Assembly: GCF_003003275.1 (NCBI RefSeq) | Contig: NZ_PVTO01000002.1 | Span: 1 to 64,000 of the forward strand | DNA from: Alkalibacterium olivapovliticus | GTDB taxonomy: Bacteria; Bacillota; Bacilli; Lactobacillales; Carnobacteriaceae_A | Length of the DNA stretch: 64,000 nt | Reading direction: 5' to 3' | Shown: piece by piece, positions 16,903 through 26,263 of the stretch | Position numbering within the stretch: the stretch's first letter is position 1 | How the letters are laid out: each line of letters starts with the position of its first letter | Notes under the pieces: generated by a model | Told to the model about the DNA's origin: nothing | The model's input: the letters and a program-made list of their open reading frames with translations, nothing else | Database searches by the model: none | Position numbers and translations under genes: made by a program

Positions 16903-17661
16903 TTACTCTCCCCTCCTTTCTAATAATGATGTATCCAGTTCGATCAGACAGACCGTAATGTTGTCTGTCGATCCATTCTTCAAGGCGGTTTCAATCAGTC
17001 GATCTGATATGCCTTTCAAATCCTTTTCCATTAACACTATGTTTTTCATCTCTTTCTCTTCGATGCCGTTAGACAGTCCATCTGAACACAGCATGACCAA
17101 TTGAGTGTCTTGTTTATTTAATTCAAAAAAGTCGATACTGACTTTATCAAAGACCCCTAATGATCGGGTCAGTGTATGTCTCTGGTGATGGATTTTAGCT
17201 TCTTCTTCTGTAATCTCGCCTGTCAGTCTAAGCTCATTGGCGAAAGAATGATCTTCCGTCACGACCGTCATCTGTTTGCTGTCTCTGCTGAGCTGGTAAG
17301 CCCGACTATCTCCAATATTCCCAATGAGAATACCGTCGTCTATAAACGCGGCAGCAACCAGAGTTGTTCCCATACCTTGAAAATCACTGTATTGTTTAGC
17401 TACTCTGTAGATACGCTGATTAGCCATATTGATATGGACCTCAAGCCATTCCTGTGCTTCTTCAGGCGAAACAAAGGTCGTTCCTTTCCAGTGATGCCCC
17501 AGCAGCAGCACAGCCATTTCGCTGGCAATGTCTCCCGCTTTGTGACCGCCCATTCCATCACACAATACAGCCAGTAACTGATTGCTTTTATTATAAAATA
17601 AGTCTGTATAATCCTGATTAGAGTTTCTCATTCCTATATGCGTCTGTTTGTAAGTATCCAA
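16903..17661 (-). CDS. prpC: PP2C-family protein phosphatase PrpC/Stp
   Basis: PrpC is a cytosolic metal-dependent Ser/Thr phosphatase that reverses PrkC phosphorylation (252 aa). PP2C metal-binding motifs are visible: NQD near residue 17, CDGMGGHKAG, GNIGDSRAY, CSDGLSNG and DNITV. The start is TTG, with GGAG about 10 nt upstream. Its stop is adjacent to the prkC start, so the two are co-expressed. rlmN, which precedes prpC in Bacillus, is absent. Confidence 0.95.
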   Translation of the reverse strand: MDTYKQTHIGMRNSNQDYTDLFYNKSNQLLAVLCDGMGGHKAGDIASEMAVLLLGHHWKGTTFVSPEEAQEWLEVHINMANQRIYRVAKQYSDFQGMGTTLVAAAFIDDGILIGNIGDSRAYQLSRDSKQMTVVTEDHSFANELRLTGEITEEEAKIHHQRHTLTRSLGVFDKVSIDFFELNKQDTQLVMLCSDGLSNGIEEKEMKNIVLMEKDLKGISDRLIETALKNGSTDNITVCLIELDTSLLERRGE

Positions 17662-17734
17662 TTTAAATCACTCCAAGTTTACCCTATGTAGGCGGCAGAC
17701 AAACCAGTAGAACACTGACTGCCCTTCGCAATAA

Positions 17735-19096
17735 TTAGTTGATTTCTGATTTTTTTAATGATGCTATGAAAAAGCCGTCAGTATTATGCTGATGCGGATA
17801 TAAGTGCAGGAAATCATCTCCTGTCACTCTTACCTCTTCATTTACAGTATATACTGGTTCAATCTCAAAGTCTTTATGCGTTTCTAAAAAGGCGTTAACA
17901 ACTTCATCATTTTCTTTTTTTGTAATAGTGCAGGTACTGTATACCAGTCGTCCACCCGATTTTAACAAGGGCGCGACAGACGATAAAATATCGAGCTGCA
18001 CTTTCTGCAGCGCTTCTATATCTTTTAGTTGTTTCTGATACCTTATATCCGGTTTCCTTCTCATAAGTCCGAGTCCTGAGCAAGGAGCATCAATCAGTAT
18101 TTTATCGAAAGAATTCAACGCAAAATGATTTACGCTGTCTCTTGCATCCATTACATGTGTCTCGATTACATCAGCCAATCCTAAACGATCGGCATTTTCA
18201 GTCACTTTTTTTATCTTCTTCTCGTGCAAGTCTAAAGCAACCACTTTTCCACCCCTATTAGTGTCAAGGTAAGTGGCAATGTGCGTTGTTTTTCCACCAG
18301 GTGCAGCACAAGCATCCAATACACGATCTTCCGGTTTTATCTGGAGTGCCTCAGCTACGAGCATGGAGCTTTCGTCCTGAACCGTAATGACTCCTTCTTT
18401 AAAAAGAGAAGAAGTAACGGGCAGACCATTTTGAGAAATCAGCCCGCTGCTGGACACCTGGCTTTTTTTCGTCTGAAAGCCTTCTTCAGTTAACTGTGAC
18501 ATGACCTCATCGACTGATTTCATGTGCGTATTGACTCTTAAACTGACTTTAGCCCGAGAAGCTAATGATTCAACGATCTCTGTCGTTTCCTGAATACCCA
18601 CTTCATCGACCAGCAATTCTATGATCCAAGTCGGATAGCTGAAGGATACAGATAGTTTTTCGATTGGATCCTGGATATCGTCAACTGATCTGACGCCTTT
18701 ACGGTCGATCGATCGCAGTACGCCATTTACAAATCCGGCGATTCCTTTATGTCCTTTAAATTTTGCTATCTGAACAGCTTCGTCTACTACAGCATGGGTC
18801 GGTATTTTATCCAGCAGAGTCATCTGGTACAAGGACAGTCTAAGTAATTGCCTGACCCAGCTTTCAATTTTTTTCTGTTTCTTAATAAAGGGTTCAAGCT
18901 GAAAATCCAGCTTCAGTTTATTTTGAATGACACCATAGACCAGTTCAGTCAAAAAACCAACATCTTCTTTAGATAAATTTTGTTTGTTGATTGTTTCATT
19001 CAAGACTATGTTGCTGAACGACTGATTCCGTTCAACTTTTTCCAGTATAACTAAGGCGAGGTATCGACTATTCTCGTTCATTTTCTGATTCTTCAA
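17735..19096 (-). CDS. rsmB: 16S rRNA (cytosine-967-C5)-methyltransferase RsmB
   Basis: RsmB methylates C967 of 16S rRNA (453 aa). The N-terminal NusB-like domain covers about residues 1-140. The Rossmann methyltransferase domain has the SAM motif DACAAPGGKTTH, the catalytic-cysteine motif DAPCSGLG and the second cysteine in STCTI. It overlaps the end of fmt by 29 nt. The start is TTG at 19096 with AAGGAG 9 nt upstream; an ATG five codons later is an alternative. Confidence 0.94.
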   Translation of the reverse strand: MKNQKMNENSRYLALVILEKVERNQSFSNIVLNETINKQNLSKEDVGFLTELVYGVIQNKLKLDFQLEPFIKKQKKIESWVRQLLRLSLYQMTLLDKIPTHAVVDEAVQIAKFKGHKGIAGFVNGVLRSIDRKGVRSVDDIQDPIEKLSVSFSYPTWIIELLVDEVGIQETTEIVESLASRAKVSLRVNTHMKSVDEVMSQLTEEGFQTKKSQVSSSGLISQNGLPVTSSLFKEGVITVQDESSMLVAEALQIKPEDRVLDACAAPGGKTTHIATYLDTNRGGKVVALDLHEKKIKKVTENADRLGLADVIETHVMDARDSVNHFALNSFDKILIDAPCSGLGLMRRKPDIRYQKQLKDIEALQKVQLDILSSVAPLLKSGGRLVYSTCTITKKENDEVVNAFLETHKDFEIEPVYTVNEEVRVTGDDFLHLYPHQHNTDGFFIASLKKSEIN

Positions 19097-20033
19097 ATTT
19101 TACTCCTTCTGTTAAATGGTTGATGGCTCCGGGCAGATAATCTTCGATAGCCATCTTCGGTTTTCCAAATGGCTGTACCAGTAATAGTGACAGTATTGTA
19201 GCCTCTCCGCATTGAACCCACATTTCTTTGTTTGTCAGTTTAACGATTGTTCCAGGTTGTTGATTGTTTTGAGCCTCTATAGCTTCAGCAAGCCAAATCT
19301 TGAACCGCTTGCCATTTAACATCGTGTAGGCTCCCGGAAAAGGATTCATCCCACGAACTTTTGCTTCTATTTTATCAGCACGTGTCTGCCAGTCGATTTT
19401 TTCCTCTTCAGGAGAAATCATTGGCGCAACGGTAACATCTGCTACATTCTGCTCTACTGATTGATTGGTCCGACTGAAAATAGCTGGTAGCGTCTCTATC
19501 AGAAGGTCTTTTCCTACTAGACTCAACTTATCAAAGAGTGTTCCGACCGTATCGGTCTGATCGATCAGAATCGACCGCTGAGAAATAATGTTACCGGCAT
19601 CCATTTCTTTTTCCATATACATGATGGTTACGCCGGTTTCTTTCTCCCCTTCTATAAGCGCATAATGAATCGGCGCAGCCCCTCTATATTTAGGCAGCAA
19701 AGAAGCATGAACATTGATCGCTTTATAAGGGGGGGCATTCAGTAATCTGGTCGGAACATATTGACCATATGCAGCTGTAATCAGTAGATCAGGCGCCATC
19801 TCTATAATCTGATCCAGTTCAGGAGAGCCAGACAATCTTTCTGGCTGCAGGACAGGTATATCATATTCCAACGCTTTCTGTTTTACTGGAGGAGCAGTCA
19901 GCTTTTTTTTTCGTCCGACCTTTCGATCGGGCTGAGTCACTACTGCAATGACCTGATAGTCATCCTCTTGTATTAATCCTTCGAGTATTGGAACCGAAAA
20001 TTCAGGTGTTCCCATAAATACAATTTTAGGCAT
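19068..20033 (-). CDS. fmt: Methionyl-tRNA formyltransferase
   Basis: Fmt formylates initiator Met-tRNA using 10-formyl-THF (321 aa). The N-terminus begins IVFMGTPEF. The catalytic segment NVHASLLPKYRGAAPI carries the Asn and His of the active site. A C-terminal tRNA-binding domain follows. GAAAGGAAGG precedes the ATG. In Bacillus def lies next to fmt; it is not in this operon. Confidence 0.96.
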   Translation of the reverse strand: MPKIVFMGTPEFSVPILEGLIQEDDYQVIAVVTQPDRKVGRKKKLTAPPVKQKALEYDIPVLQPERLSGSPELDQIIEMAPDLLITAAYGQYVPTRLLNAPPYKAINVHASLLPKYRGAAPIHYALIEGEKETGVTIMYMEKEMDAGNIISQRSILIDQTDTVGTLFDKLSLVGKDLLIETLPAIFSRTNQSVEQNVADVTVAPMISPEEEKIDWQTRADKIEAKVRGMNPFPGAYTMLNGKRFKIWLAEAIEAQNNQQPGTIVKLTNKEMWVQCGEATILSLLLVQPFGKPKMAIEDYLPGAINHLTEGVKFEESENERE

Positions 20034-20051
20034 ATGTTCCTTCCTTTCTAA

Positions 20052-22466
20052 TTAGATGAAATCGATCGGTTGATAGTCGATCGATATAAATAACCCTTTC
20101 GCCTGTTCTCTTTGAGTAGATTGTAAGAGTTCATGGCAGGCTTCTTTCAATTTTTCTTCATTTTTATATTTAATTAAGGTCTGAAAATGATAGCGATTAT
20201 GCGTCCGGGCAATCGACTTCGGAGTCGGTCCAAGGATGATCGCTTTTTCAGATAGAGACGGCTTCAAAAACTGGACAAATTCATGGATTTTTTTTGCTGC
20301 TGTCATCTCATCTTCATGACTGACGGAAAGCTTCAGCAGAAAATAGTACGGACTATAATCACTCAGCCGCCTTAAATTCATTTCTTTCTTGTAGAAAGCG
20401 TCATAATCATGGTGTTTGGCCAGCTGAATAGCGTAATGATCCGGATTGAAGGATTGCACAATGACTTCTCCGGTCTTTTCACCTCTTCCGGAACGTCCGC
20501 TGACCTGCGTCAGCAGCTGAAACGTTTTCTCAGCCGATCTGAAATCGGGCAATCCAAGGGACGTGTCCGCATTGATTACGCCAACTAAAGTAACATCTGG
20601 AAAATCCAAGCCTTTAGCTATCATCTGTGTTCCCAGCAGTATATCTGCTTCCTTCTTTTCAAACCGCTTGAACAGTTTTTGATGAGCGCCTTTTTTTCTG
20701 GTTGTATCCACATCCATTCGAATAATACGCGCATGTGGGATCAGCTCCTGCAGCTCCTCTTCAACTTTTTGTGTGCCTGTTCCGTAATACCTGATGGATT
20801 GACTCTGGCAGGCCGGACAAGTGCGGGGAATCTGTTCCTCATGGCCACAGTAATGACATTTCATCTTTTTAGTATCCATATGAAGTGTTTGAGATATATC
20901 GCAGTTTGGACACCCCAATACGAAACCACAGTCTCTGCACATGACAAATGAGGAATACCCTCTTCTGTTCAGCAGTAACACTGACTGTTCATTTTTCTCG
21001 ATTCGCTTGAGGAGCTCCTCTTTTAAAGTGACTGAAAAAGTAGAGCGATTTCCATTTCTGGCTTCATCTCTCATATCCACGACCTTCACTTCAGGCATAG
21101 ACGCATTATTGGCACGTTCCTTCAATTCTAGAAGCGTATAGACCTTTTTAGAGGCACGTGCGCGAGATTCTAGAGACGGAGTAGCACTTCCCAGTATAAC
21201 TGGACAGTTATGATACTGTCCACGCCATATTGCCACATCTCTCGCATGGTATTTAGGAAACTCCTCCTGCTTATACGTGGTCTCATGTTCTTCATCTATA
21301 ATAATCAGGCCAATATGTTTTAGAGGCGCAAAAATACTGGAGCGTGCACCAACGACTACTTTCGCTTCTTCTCTTTCGATTTTACGCCATTCATCGTATT
21401 TTTCCCCATCTGATAAGCCACTATGGAGTACCGCTACTTGATCACCGAAGCGACTTTTAAACCGTTCAACCATTTGAGGTGTCAGAGCAATTTCAGGAAC
21501 CAGCATCAATGCCCCCTGCCCTTTATCGATCACTTCTGAAATCGTTTGAAGATAGACTTCCGTCTTACCGCTTCCTGTGACTCCTTTGAGCAGAAATACT
21601 TTATGCTCATCAGACTGCACTGACTCATTTATCGCTTCAAAAGCTGCAGACTGATCTGGCGACAAGACGAGCGGGGATGTCGTTTCGAAAGTGATTGCCG
21701 CAAAAGGATCACGCAGCACCTCTTTTTCAATAATCTCGCACCACCCTTTTTTCTCACCCGTTCGCAGCTGAGCTAAAGACAGATCATATTCCTTAAATTT
21801 GGATACTTCTACAAGCTCTTCTTCTGCTATCTGCTGAAGGAGATTCAAAAACAGGACCTGTTTATGGGCATTTTTTGAGATACTCATCTTTTCTTCTTCC
21901 AGCTGTTCAAACGTCATCAACGGTTTAAGATACTTGACTTTTTTAGTGGTTGTTTTATCTTTTACTTCATAATCGATATGGACTTTATTTTCTTTTTCCA
22001 GTTTGAGAACCAAGTCCAGAGCCTTTAGCTTCTCCGCTTCCTCCCAGGTGATACTGTCTTTTCCTTTGAAAAGATCGAAAAGGATTTTTTCATCAACCTC
22101 ATCTATCAGATGAATTTGCCTGACATATTTCGCTTTAAGAACTGCAGGAAGCATCGTCTGATAGCACTTGATCCGAAAACTGAATGTCTTGTAAGCCAAA
22201 TCTTTTCCCAGTGCTATCAGCTCATCACTAAGAACTGGTGTATTGTCCATTAAAGACTGGATCGCTTTCAAATCACCTGAATAATCTGATTCCTTATTGA
22301 ATCCGACAACAAACCCCTGAACTGTTCTCCCGCCTTTTCCAAAAGGAACGACTACACGCATGCCCTTTTGGATAAACTCGGCGAACTGGTCGGGTATTTT
22401 ATAGGAATACGGTTGATTAGTCTGTAGTGTCGGAACATCTACTATAACATCTGCAAGTAGAGACAT
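20052..22466 (-). CDS. priA: Primosomal protein N' (replication restart helicase PriA)
   Basis: PriA reloads the replisome at collapsed forks (804 aa). The N-terminal DNA-binding domain is followed by an SF2 helicase core with GVTGSGKTEVY (Walker A) and IIDEEHE (motif II). Two zinc-binding clusters of four cysteines are present (CRDCGFVLGCPNC, then CHYCGH...CPAC), and the C-terminal helicase lobe carries SGRSGRG. It lies 18 nt before fmt and 13 nt after coaBC. Confidence 0.96.
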   Translation of the reverse strand: MSLLADVIVDVPTLQTNQPYSYKIPDQFAEFIQKGMRVVVPFGKGGRTVQGFVVGFNKESDYSGDLKAIQSLMDNTPVLSDELIALGKDLAYKTFSFRIKCYQTMLPAVLKAKYVRQIHLIDEVDEKILFDLFKGKDSITWEEAEKLKALDLVLKLEKENKVHIDYEVKDKTTTKKVKYLKPLMTFEQLEEEKMSISKNAHKQVLFLNLLQQIAEEELVEVSKFKEYDLSLAQLRTGEKKGWCEIIEKEVLRDPFAAITFETTSPLVLSPDQSAAFEAINESVQSDEHKVFLLKGVTGSGKTEVYLQTISEVIDKGQGALMLVPEIALTPQMVERFKSRFGDQVAVLHSGLSDGEKYDEWRKIEREEAKVVVGARSSIFAPLKHIGLIIIDEEHETTYKQEEFPKYHARDVAIWRGQYHNCPVILGSATPSLESRARASKKVYTLLELKERANNASMPEVKVVDMRDEARNGNRSTFSVTLKEELLKRIEKNEQSVLLLNRRGYSSFVMCRDCGFVLGCPNCDISQTLHMDTKKMKCHYCGHEEQIPRTCPACQSQSIRYYGTGTQKVEEELQELIPHARIIRMDVDTTRKKGAHQKLFKRFEKKEADILLGTQMIAKGLDFPDVTLVGVINADTSLGLPDFRSAEKTFQLLTQVSGRSGRGEKTGEVIVQSFNPDHYAIQLAKHHDYDAFYKKEMNLRRLSDYSPYYFLLKLSVSHEDEMTAAKKIHEFVQFLKPSLSEKAIILGPTPKSIARTHNRYHFQTLIKYKNEEKLKEACHELLQSTQREQAKGLFISIDYQPIDFI

Positions 22467-22479
22467 ATTAAATATCCTC

Positions 22480-23679
22480 TCAGTTCATAAAATTAATAAG
22501 CCATTCGATTATTTCAGCAGAAATGTCTGATTTATTACGAAGACTAATAGTGCGGGGAGGATTATTTTTAGACAACAATGTGACTTCATTTTGATCTACA
22601 TTGAATCCTCTATCTTTCACGCCGACCTGATTGGCTACAATCAGATCAGCATTCTTGGCAGTCAGTTTTTCTTCAGCATAATTCAGAAGTTCATGAGTTT
22701 CAGCAGCAAAGCCTATAAGAACCTGCCCGGTCTTTTTCTTCTGTCCCAGATCTTTTAAGATGTCCGGGTTCTTTTTAAACTGTAACGTGAGCTCATCTTT
22801 TTTCTTCATTTTCTGCTCTTCCATTTTAACAGGAGCATAATCAGAAACAGCTGCTGCCATTATAACAGCATCTGCGTGATCAAACTCTTTTAAGACAGCA
22901 TCCTGCATGTCCTGTGCTGATTCGACCTGTACCCGGGCGATATAAGCTGGGCTTTCCAGTTGACTGGCTGATACAAGCGTGACATCTGCTCCTTGTTTCC
23001 AGGCTTCTATAGCGAGCGCATGGCCCATCTTACCTGAGGAATCATTCGATATATACCTTACAGGATCGATTCGCTCCTTCGTTCCACCCGCAGTCACAAT
23101 GACCTTTTTCCCTTTTAGGGGAAGGGCGTTGGAAACACTGTGTATATAAGATTCCAATTCTTCAATGATGCGACTCTTTTCAGGATAACGGCCTTGTCCG
23201 CTGTATCCTTCTGCCAAAAACCCAGTATCTGGTGTCATAACCTTATAGTTTCTAGTTTTAAGCCGTTCAATGTTTTCCTGCGTCACAGGATTTGTATACA
23301 TATTAGCATTCATCGTCGGGACTGCGAATACCGGGTTGGTCGTCGCCAGTAAAGCAGATGTGACAAAATTATCAGCAATGCCGTTTGCCAGCTTTGCCAG
23401 CGTATTAGCAGTCAGTGGAGCGACAACAGAAAAGTCAGACCAGTCCGCAATATTGATGTGATTAACGACTTCGGGATTATCTTCTGTAAAGGTGTTAGTG
23501 TAAACCGTGTATTTACTCAGTACCTGGAACGTCAAAGGAGAAACGAACTCGCAGGCACTGGTCGTCATTGCCACTCGTACTTCAGCTCCCTGTTTGATCA
23601 GTTCCCGCAGTAAATCCACCACTTTGTACACTGCAATTCCACCTGTTACATATAAAGCGATTTTTTTTCCTTCTATCAT
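22480..23679 (-). CDS. coaBC: Bifunctional CoaBC (PPC decarboxylase / PPC synthetase)
   Basis: CoaBC carries out two coenzyme A steps: joining cysteine to phosphopantothenate, then decarboxylation (399 aa). The N-terminal flavoprotein domain has the HINIADW His motif and the PTMNANMY substrate motif. Where the family normally has LACG with a catalytic Cys, this protein reads FLAEGYSGQGR, with Glu at the Cys position. The C-terminal synthetase domain has VTAGGTKE and SNDSSGKMG. GAGGTGGAG precedes the ATG. A terminator separates it from rpoZ, so it should have its own promoter; I see no convincing one. Confidence 0.94.
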   Translation of the reverse strand: MIEGKKIALYVTGGIAVYKVVDLLRELIKQGAEVRVAMTTSACEFVSPLTFQVLSKYTVYTNTFTEDNPEVVNHINIADWSDFSVVAPLTANTLAKLANGIADNFVTSALLATTNPVFAVPTMNANMYTNPVTQENIERLKTRNYKVMTPDTGFLAEGYSGQGRYPEKSRIIEELESYIHSVSNALPLKGKKVIVTAGGTKERIDPVRYISNDSSGKMGHALAIEAWKQGADVTLVSASQLESPAYIARVQVESAQDMQDAVLKEFDHADAVIMAAAVSDYAPVKMEEQKMKKKDELTLQFKKNPDILKDLGQKKKTGQVLIGFAAETHELLNYAEEKLTAKNADLIVANQVGVKDRGFNVDQNEVTLLSKNNPPRTISLRNKSDISAEIIEWLINFMN

Positions 23680-23763
23680 TTCTCCACCTCATCAGTCTTT
23701 TTTCTATTTTACCAATTATCTGCTGCGAAGTCTTTATAATAGTTAGACTTGCGCAATCACTAG

Positions 23764-23822
23764 AAAAAACCTCTGAACTTGCCTGCTAAAGAACGAGTCT
23801 TTAACAAACAGATGAACAGAGG
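23764..23822 (-). terminator. Terminator after rpoZ
   Basis: CCTCTG (23770-23775) pairs with CAGAGG (23817-23822), with an internal TAAAGA/TCTTTA stem. A six-T tract follows on the minus strand. It lies 12 nt past the rpoZ stop and separates gmk-rpoZ from coaBC. Confidence 0.8.
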
Positions 23823-23833
23823 CTTCAACCTTT

Positions 23834-24046
23834 TTATTTTGTAATGCTGTCAGGATCAATAACTAAATCGCCTGATTTTATTTCTTCTAATGCTTTACCC
23901 ACATTTTTTTTGCTTTGATAAGAATCCAGCATCAATGCTTGTTTATTATTGTGTAATTGTCTGGCACGTTTAGCAGCCAATATGACAAGTGAGTATTTTG
24001 AATCGATTTTTTTCAATAAATCATCCTGTGAAGGGTATAAAAGCAT
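23834..24046 (-). CDS. rpoZ: RNA polymerase omega subunit
   Basis: Omega is a small RNA polymerase assembly subunit (70 aa). It begins [19 protein letters not shown] and contains AAKRARQL, the conserved core of the family. The ATG follows the gmk stop directly, with GAGGAG about 9 nt upstream inside gmk. The gmk-rpoZ pairing is a standard Firmicutes arrangement. Confidence 0.95.
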   Translation of the reverse strand: MLLYPSQDDLLKKIDSKYSLVILAAKRARQLHNNKQALMLDSYQSKKNVGKALEEIKSGDLVIDPDSITK

Positions 24047-24664
24047 TTATTCCATCTCCTCTATAATTTCAGCGTATTCTTTTAGATTTCTTGTAACCTT
24101 GAGGTGTTCGCTTTCAATAATGTTTCGAATTTTACGAGCCGCATTTTCGACTGTATCATTTTCCACTACATAATCGTAATACTGAATGAGTTTCAGCTCT
24201 TCAGCAGCTTTATGCATACGCTTTTCGATCATCTCATCACTATCAGTCCCGCGATTAACAATACGTGACTTCAATTCTTCCAGATCAGGGGGAGATAAAA
24301 ATACAAATATACCTTCCGGCATTTTTTCTCTCACCTTTAAAGCGCCCTGCACTTCGATTTCGAGAAAGACATCTCTTCCTTCATCAAGTGTTTTATTGAC
24401 ATATTTTAGGGGAGTCCCGTAATAGTTCCCTACATATTCGGCAAATTCCAGCAGTCCATCTTCGGCGATCAATCGTTCAAATTCCTCTTTGGTTCTGAAA
24501 AAATAATCAATGCCTTCTTGTTCCCCAGCACGTTTATGACGTGTAGTCATTGATATAGAGTAGTCAAATTCATTTGAATAATTATCAAAAATAGCTTTTC
24601 TAACTGTCCCTTTACCTACTCCTGAAGGTCCAGACAAGACTATCAACAATCCTCTATCTTTCAT
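24047..24664 (-). CDS. gmk: Guanylate kinase
   Basis: Gmk phosphorylates GMP to GDP (205 aa). It has the P-loop [10 protein letters not shown] and the guanylate-binding segment [14 protein letters not shown], followed by DYFF. I choose the ATG at 24664, which has GGAAGGAAG 5-6 nt upstream. A longer frame from 24694 adds 10 residues of no family likeness. It is the first gene of the gmk-rpoZ unit. yloC and remA, its Bacillus neighbours, are not adjacent. Confidence 0.96.
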   Translation of the reverse strand: MKDRGLLIVLSGPSGVGKGTVRKAIFDNYSNEFDYSISMTTRHKRAGEQEGIDYFFRTKEEFERLIAEDGLLEFAEYVGNYYGTPLKYVNKTLDEGRDVFLEIEVQGALKVREKMPEGIFVFLSPPDLEELKSRIVNRGTDSDEMIEKRMHKAAEELKLIQYYDYVVENDTVENAARKIRNIIESEHLKVTRNLKEYAEIIEEME

Positions 24665-24710
24665 CTGTACTTCCTTCCCGACACAATTTCTCAATGAAAA
24701 CTTATCCTCA

Positions 24711-24719
24711 ATTCTACCA
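24711..24719 (-). promoter_or_regulatory. Candidate extended -10 promoter of gmk-rpoZ
   Basis: The minus strand reads TGGTAGAAT, an extended -10 element, about 45 nt upstream of the gmk start. No good -35 is seen, which is tolerated with an extended -10. Confidence 0.45.
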
Positions 24720-24762
24720 TATATATCCAGTAAAATGAAATGTTATTTTAACTAATATATCT

Positions 24763-26130
24763 TTATATATCTTGCTTCTCCAGTAAGTATTTACAGTATA
24801 GAGCAATGACAAACGGAAACGGCCGAGTCATGATGAGCAATCTGTAGAAAGGGTTGTCCCAGTTCATTGTGTCATCTTCCAATTTATCCAGTATTTGACT
24901 GATCAGGGATCTGTTAGATATCATGGGCAACCCTTCAAAAAATTCTTCTGACCATTCTTTTCCGCTCAAAATAAAGCGGGGCTGAAATTCTTCAACTGGA
25001 TCAAGGTGTTCTTCATCTCTCATTTTAGTTAACCGATGACGGATCTCATCCTGAAAGTCAGCCACTTCATACTTTCGGTCAGGAATCATATTAAATACTT
25101 TACCCGTCAGTTCAAGCATAGCCAGCGACATATTCTTTTCTGTAATCTCTGTTTTCCATCTTTTGGTCAGCTCTTTCAGTAAAGGGAGCTGATGGTCCTC
25201 TTCTTTGATGAAATGATAGAGGCCACGAGTTCTATGTCCATTCAGCAGTTCATGCAGCACAGTATAAAAAGGGGCTCTCTCTTCCTGAACACTCTCATAA
25301 GAAAATGTATACCAGACACCTGCGTATTTTTCAGGCACAGCCAGTTTCAGTGTTTCATAGTATCCTAGTTGGATATTAACTTCTGTCCGGTGGGTGTCAA
25401 ATAATAACATATCCCCCAGAGGCCATTTGGTTCTGATCCATAACGAGTCGCATTCTTCGAACCGATTGTCATATTTCAAGAGACCGGGTCCATGAATATC
25501 GACCACAATCACCTGATCCGGTTTTTTATCCAGTGCCATGTTAATGGGAATTTGATTTCTATAGCCGCCATCAACATACGGGACACCATCTATCATTTTT
25601 TTCTGAATAGCCGGGTAAGCAGACGCACTGGCCAATAAATAGTCATTTAACTTCCCTTCTTCAATATCATCTAAGAAAAAGTATTCGACTGCCATCGTTT
25701 TTAAATTGGTCACAGACAGTCCAAACTCAATGCCGCTTTCTCTAATTTTTTTTTCATTATCGACAAAGGAATTGACCATATCCTCGAGCGGTTTTGAACT
25801 GATTCCTTTTTCTCTGATAATTTTGATCAGAAACCCTGTCAGAGTCCGCCTATAATCTTTAAAGCTTCTAATGTTCAATGGGCCCTTAATATCTAGTACG
25901 TTACCTGTCTCAATTTGCTTCCACATCTTTTCTGCTTCCGCTACATTTCCCAGTATAAATAATGCGCCGTTAAGAGCCCCTACGGAAGTCCCTGTCACAA
26001 TGTCCGGTTTATACTCCAGTTCATCCAATGCTTTCCATACGCCGATCTCATAAGAGCCTTTAGACCCTCCGCCGCCAAAGACCAACGCTCTTTTTTTACT
26101 GTCATCTAAGAAAAAAGAATGATTCATCAA
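24763..26130 (-). CDS. Patatin-like phospholipase family protein
   Basis: This is a predicted serine lipid acyl hydrolase of the patatin family (455 aa). The catalytic elements are all present: the oxyanion loop GGGGSKG (about residues 19-25), the nucleophile elbow GTSVG (Ser about 49) and the DGG motif in PYVDGGYRNQIP with the catalytic Asp. There is no signal peptide, so it is probably cytosolic. The C-terminal half has no family I recognise. The start is TTG at 26130 or the adjacent ATG at 26127. A TTGTAA-16-TATACT promoter precedes it. The substrate is unknown. Confidence 0.85.
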   Translation of the reverse strand: MMNHSFFLDDSKKRALVFGGGGSKGSYEIGVWKALDELEYKPDIVTGTSVGALNGALFILGNVAEAEKMWKQIETGNVLDIKGPLNIRSFKDYRRTLTGFLIKIIREKGISSKPLEDMVNSFVDNEKKIRESGIEFGLSVTNLKTMAVEYFFLDDIEEGKLNDYLLASASAYPAIQKKMIDGVPYVDGGYRNQIPINMALDKKPDQVIVVDIHGPGLLKYDNRFEECDSLWIRTKWPLGDMLLFDTHRTEVNIQLGYYETLKLAVPEKYAGVWYTFSYESVQEERAPFYTVLHELLNGHRTRGLYHFIKEEDHQLPLLKELTKRWKTEITEKNMSLAMLELTGKVFNMIPDRKYEVADFQDEIRHRLTKMRDEEHLDPVEEFQPRFILSGKEWSEEFFEGLPMISNRSLISQILDKLEDDTMNWDNPFYRLLIMTRPFPFVIALYCKYLLEKQDI

Positions 26131-26156
26131 ACTGAGCCACCTTTCACGTTATCTTA

Positions 26157-26184
26157 AGTATATCTAAGAACTGACCGGTTACAA
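26157..26184 (-). promoter_or_regulatory. Promoter of the patatin-like gene
   Basis: The minus strand reads TTGTAA (26184-26179), a 16-nt spacer, then TATACT (26162-26157), about 30 nt upstream of the coding start. Confidence 0.6.
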
Positions 26185-26207
26185 AGCGTTACACTATGTA
26201 CAACCGT

Positions 26208-26239
26208 AAAAACAGAAGAATAGGTTTTTCAACCTGTTC
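26208..26239 (-). terminator. Terminator of the V-ATPase operon
   Basis: GAATAGGTT (26218-26226) pairs with AACCTGTTC (26231-26239) with one C-A mismatch and a 4-nt loop. On the minus strand the T-rich TTCTGTTTTT follows. It lies 25 nt past the ntpD stop. Confidence 0.75.
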
Positions 26240-26263
26240 CCCTGCTTTTACTGTTTTATTTAG

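Noticed and set aside
17662-17734. Terminator between rsmB and prpC
   Set aside because: A GGCAG/CTGCC hairpin with an inner CAGT/ACTG stem is present but has no T tract in either direction.
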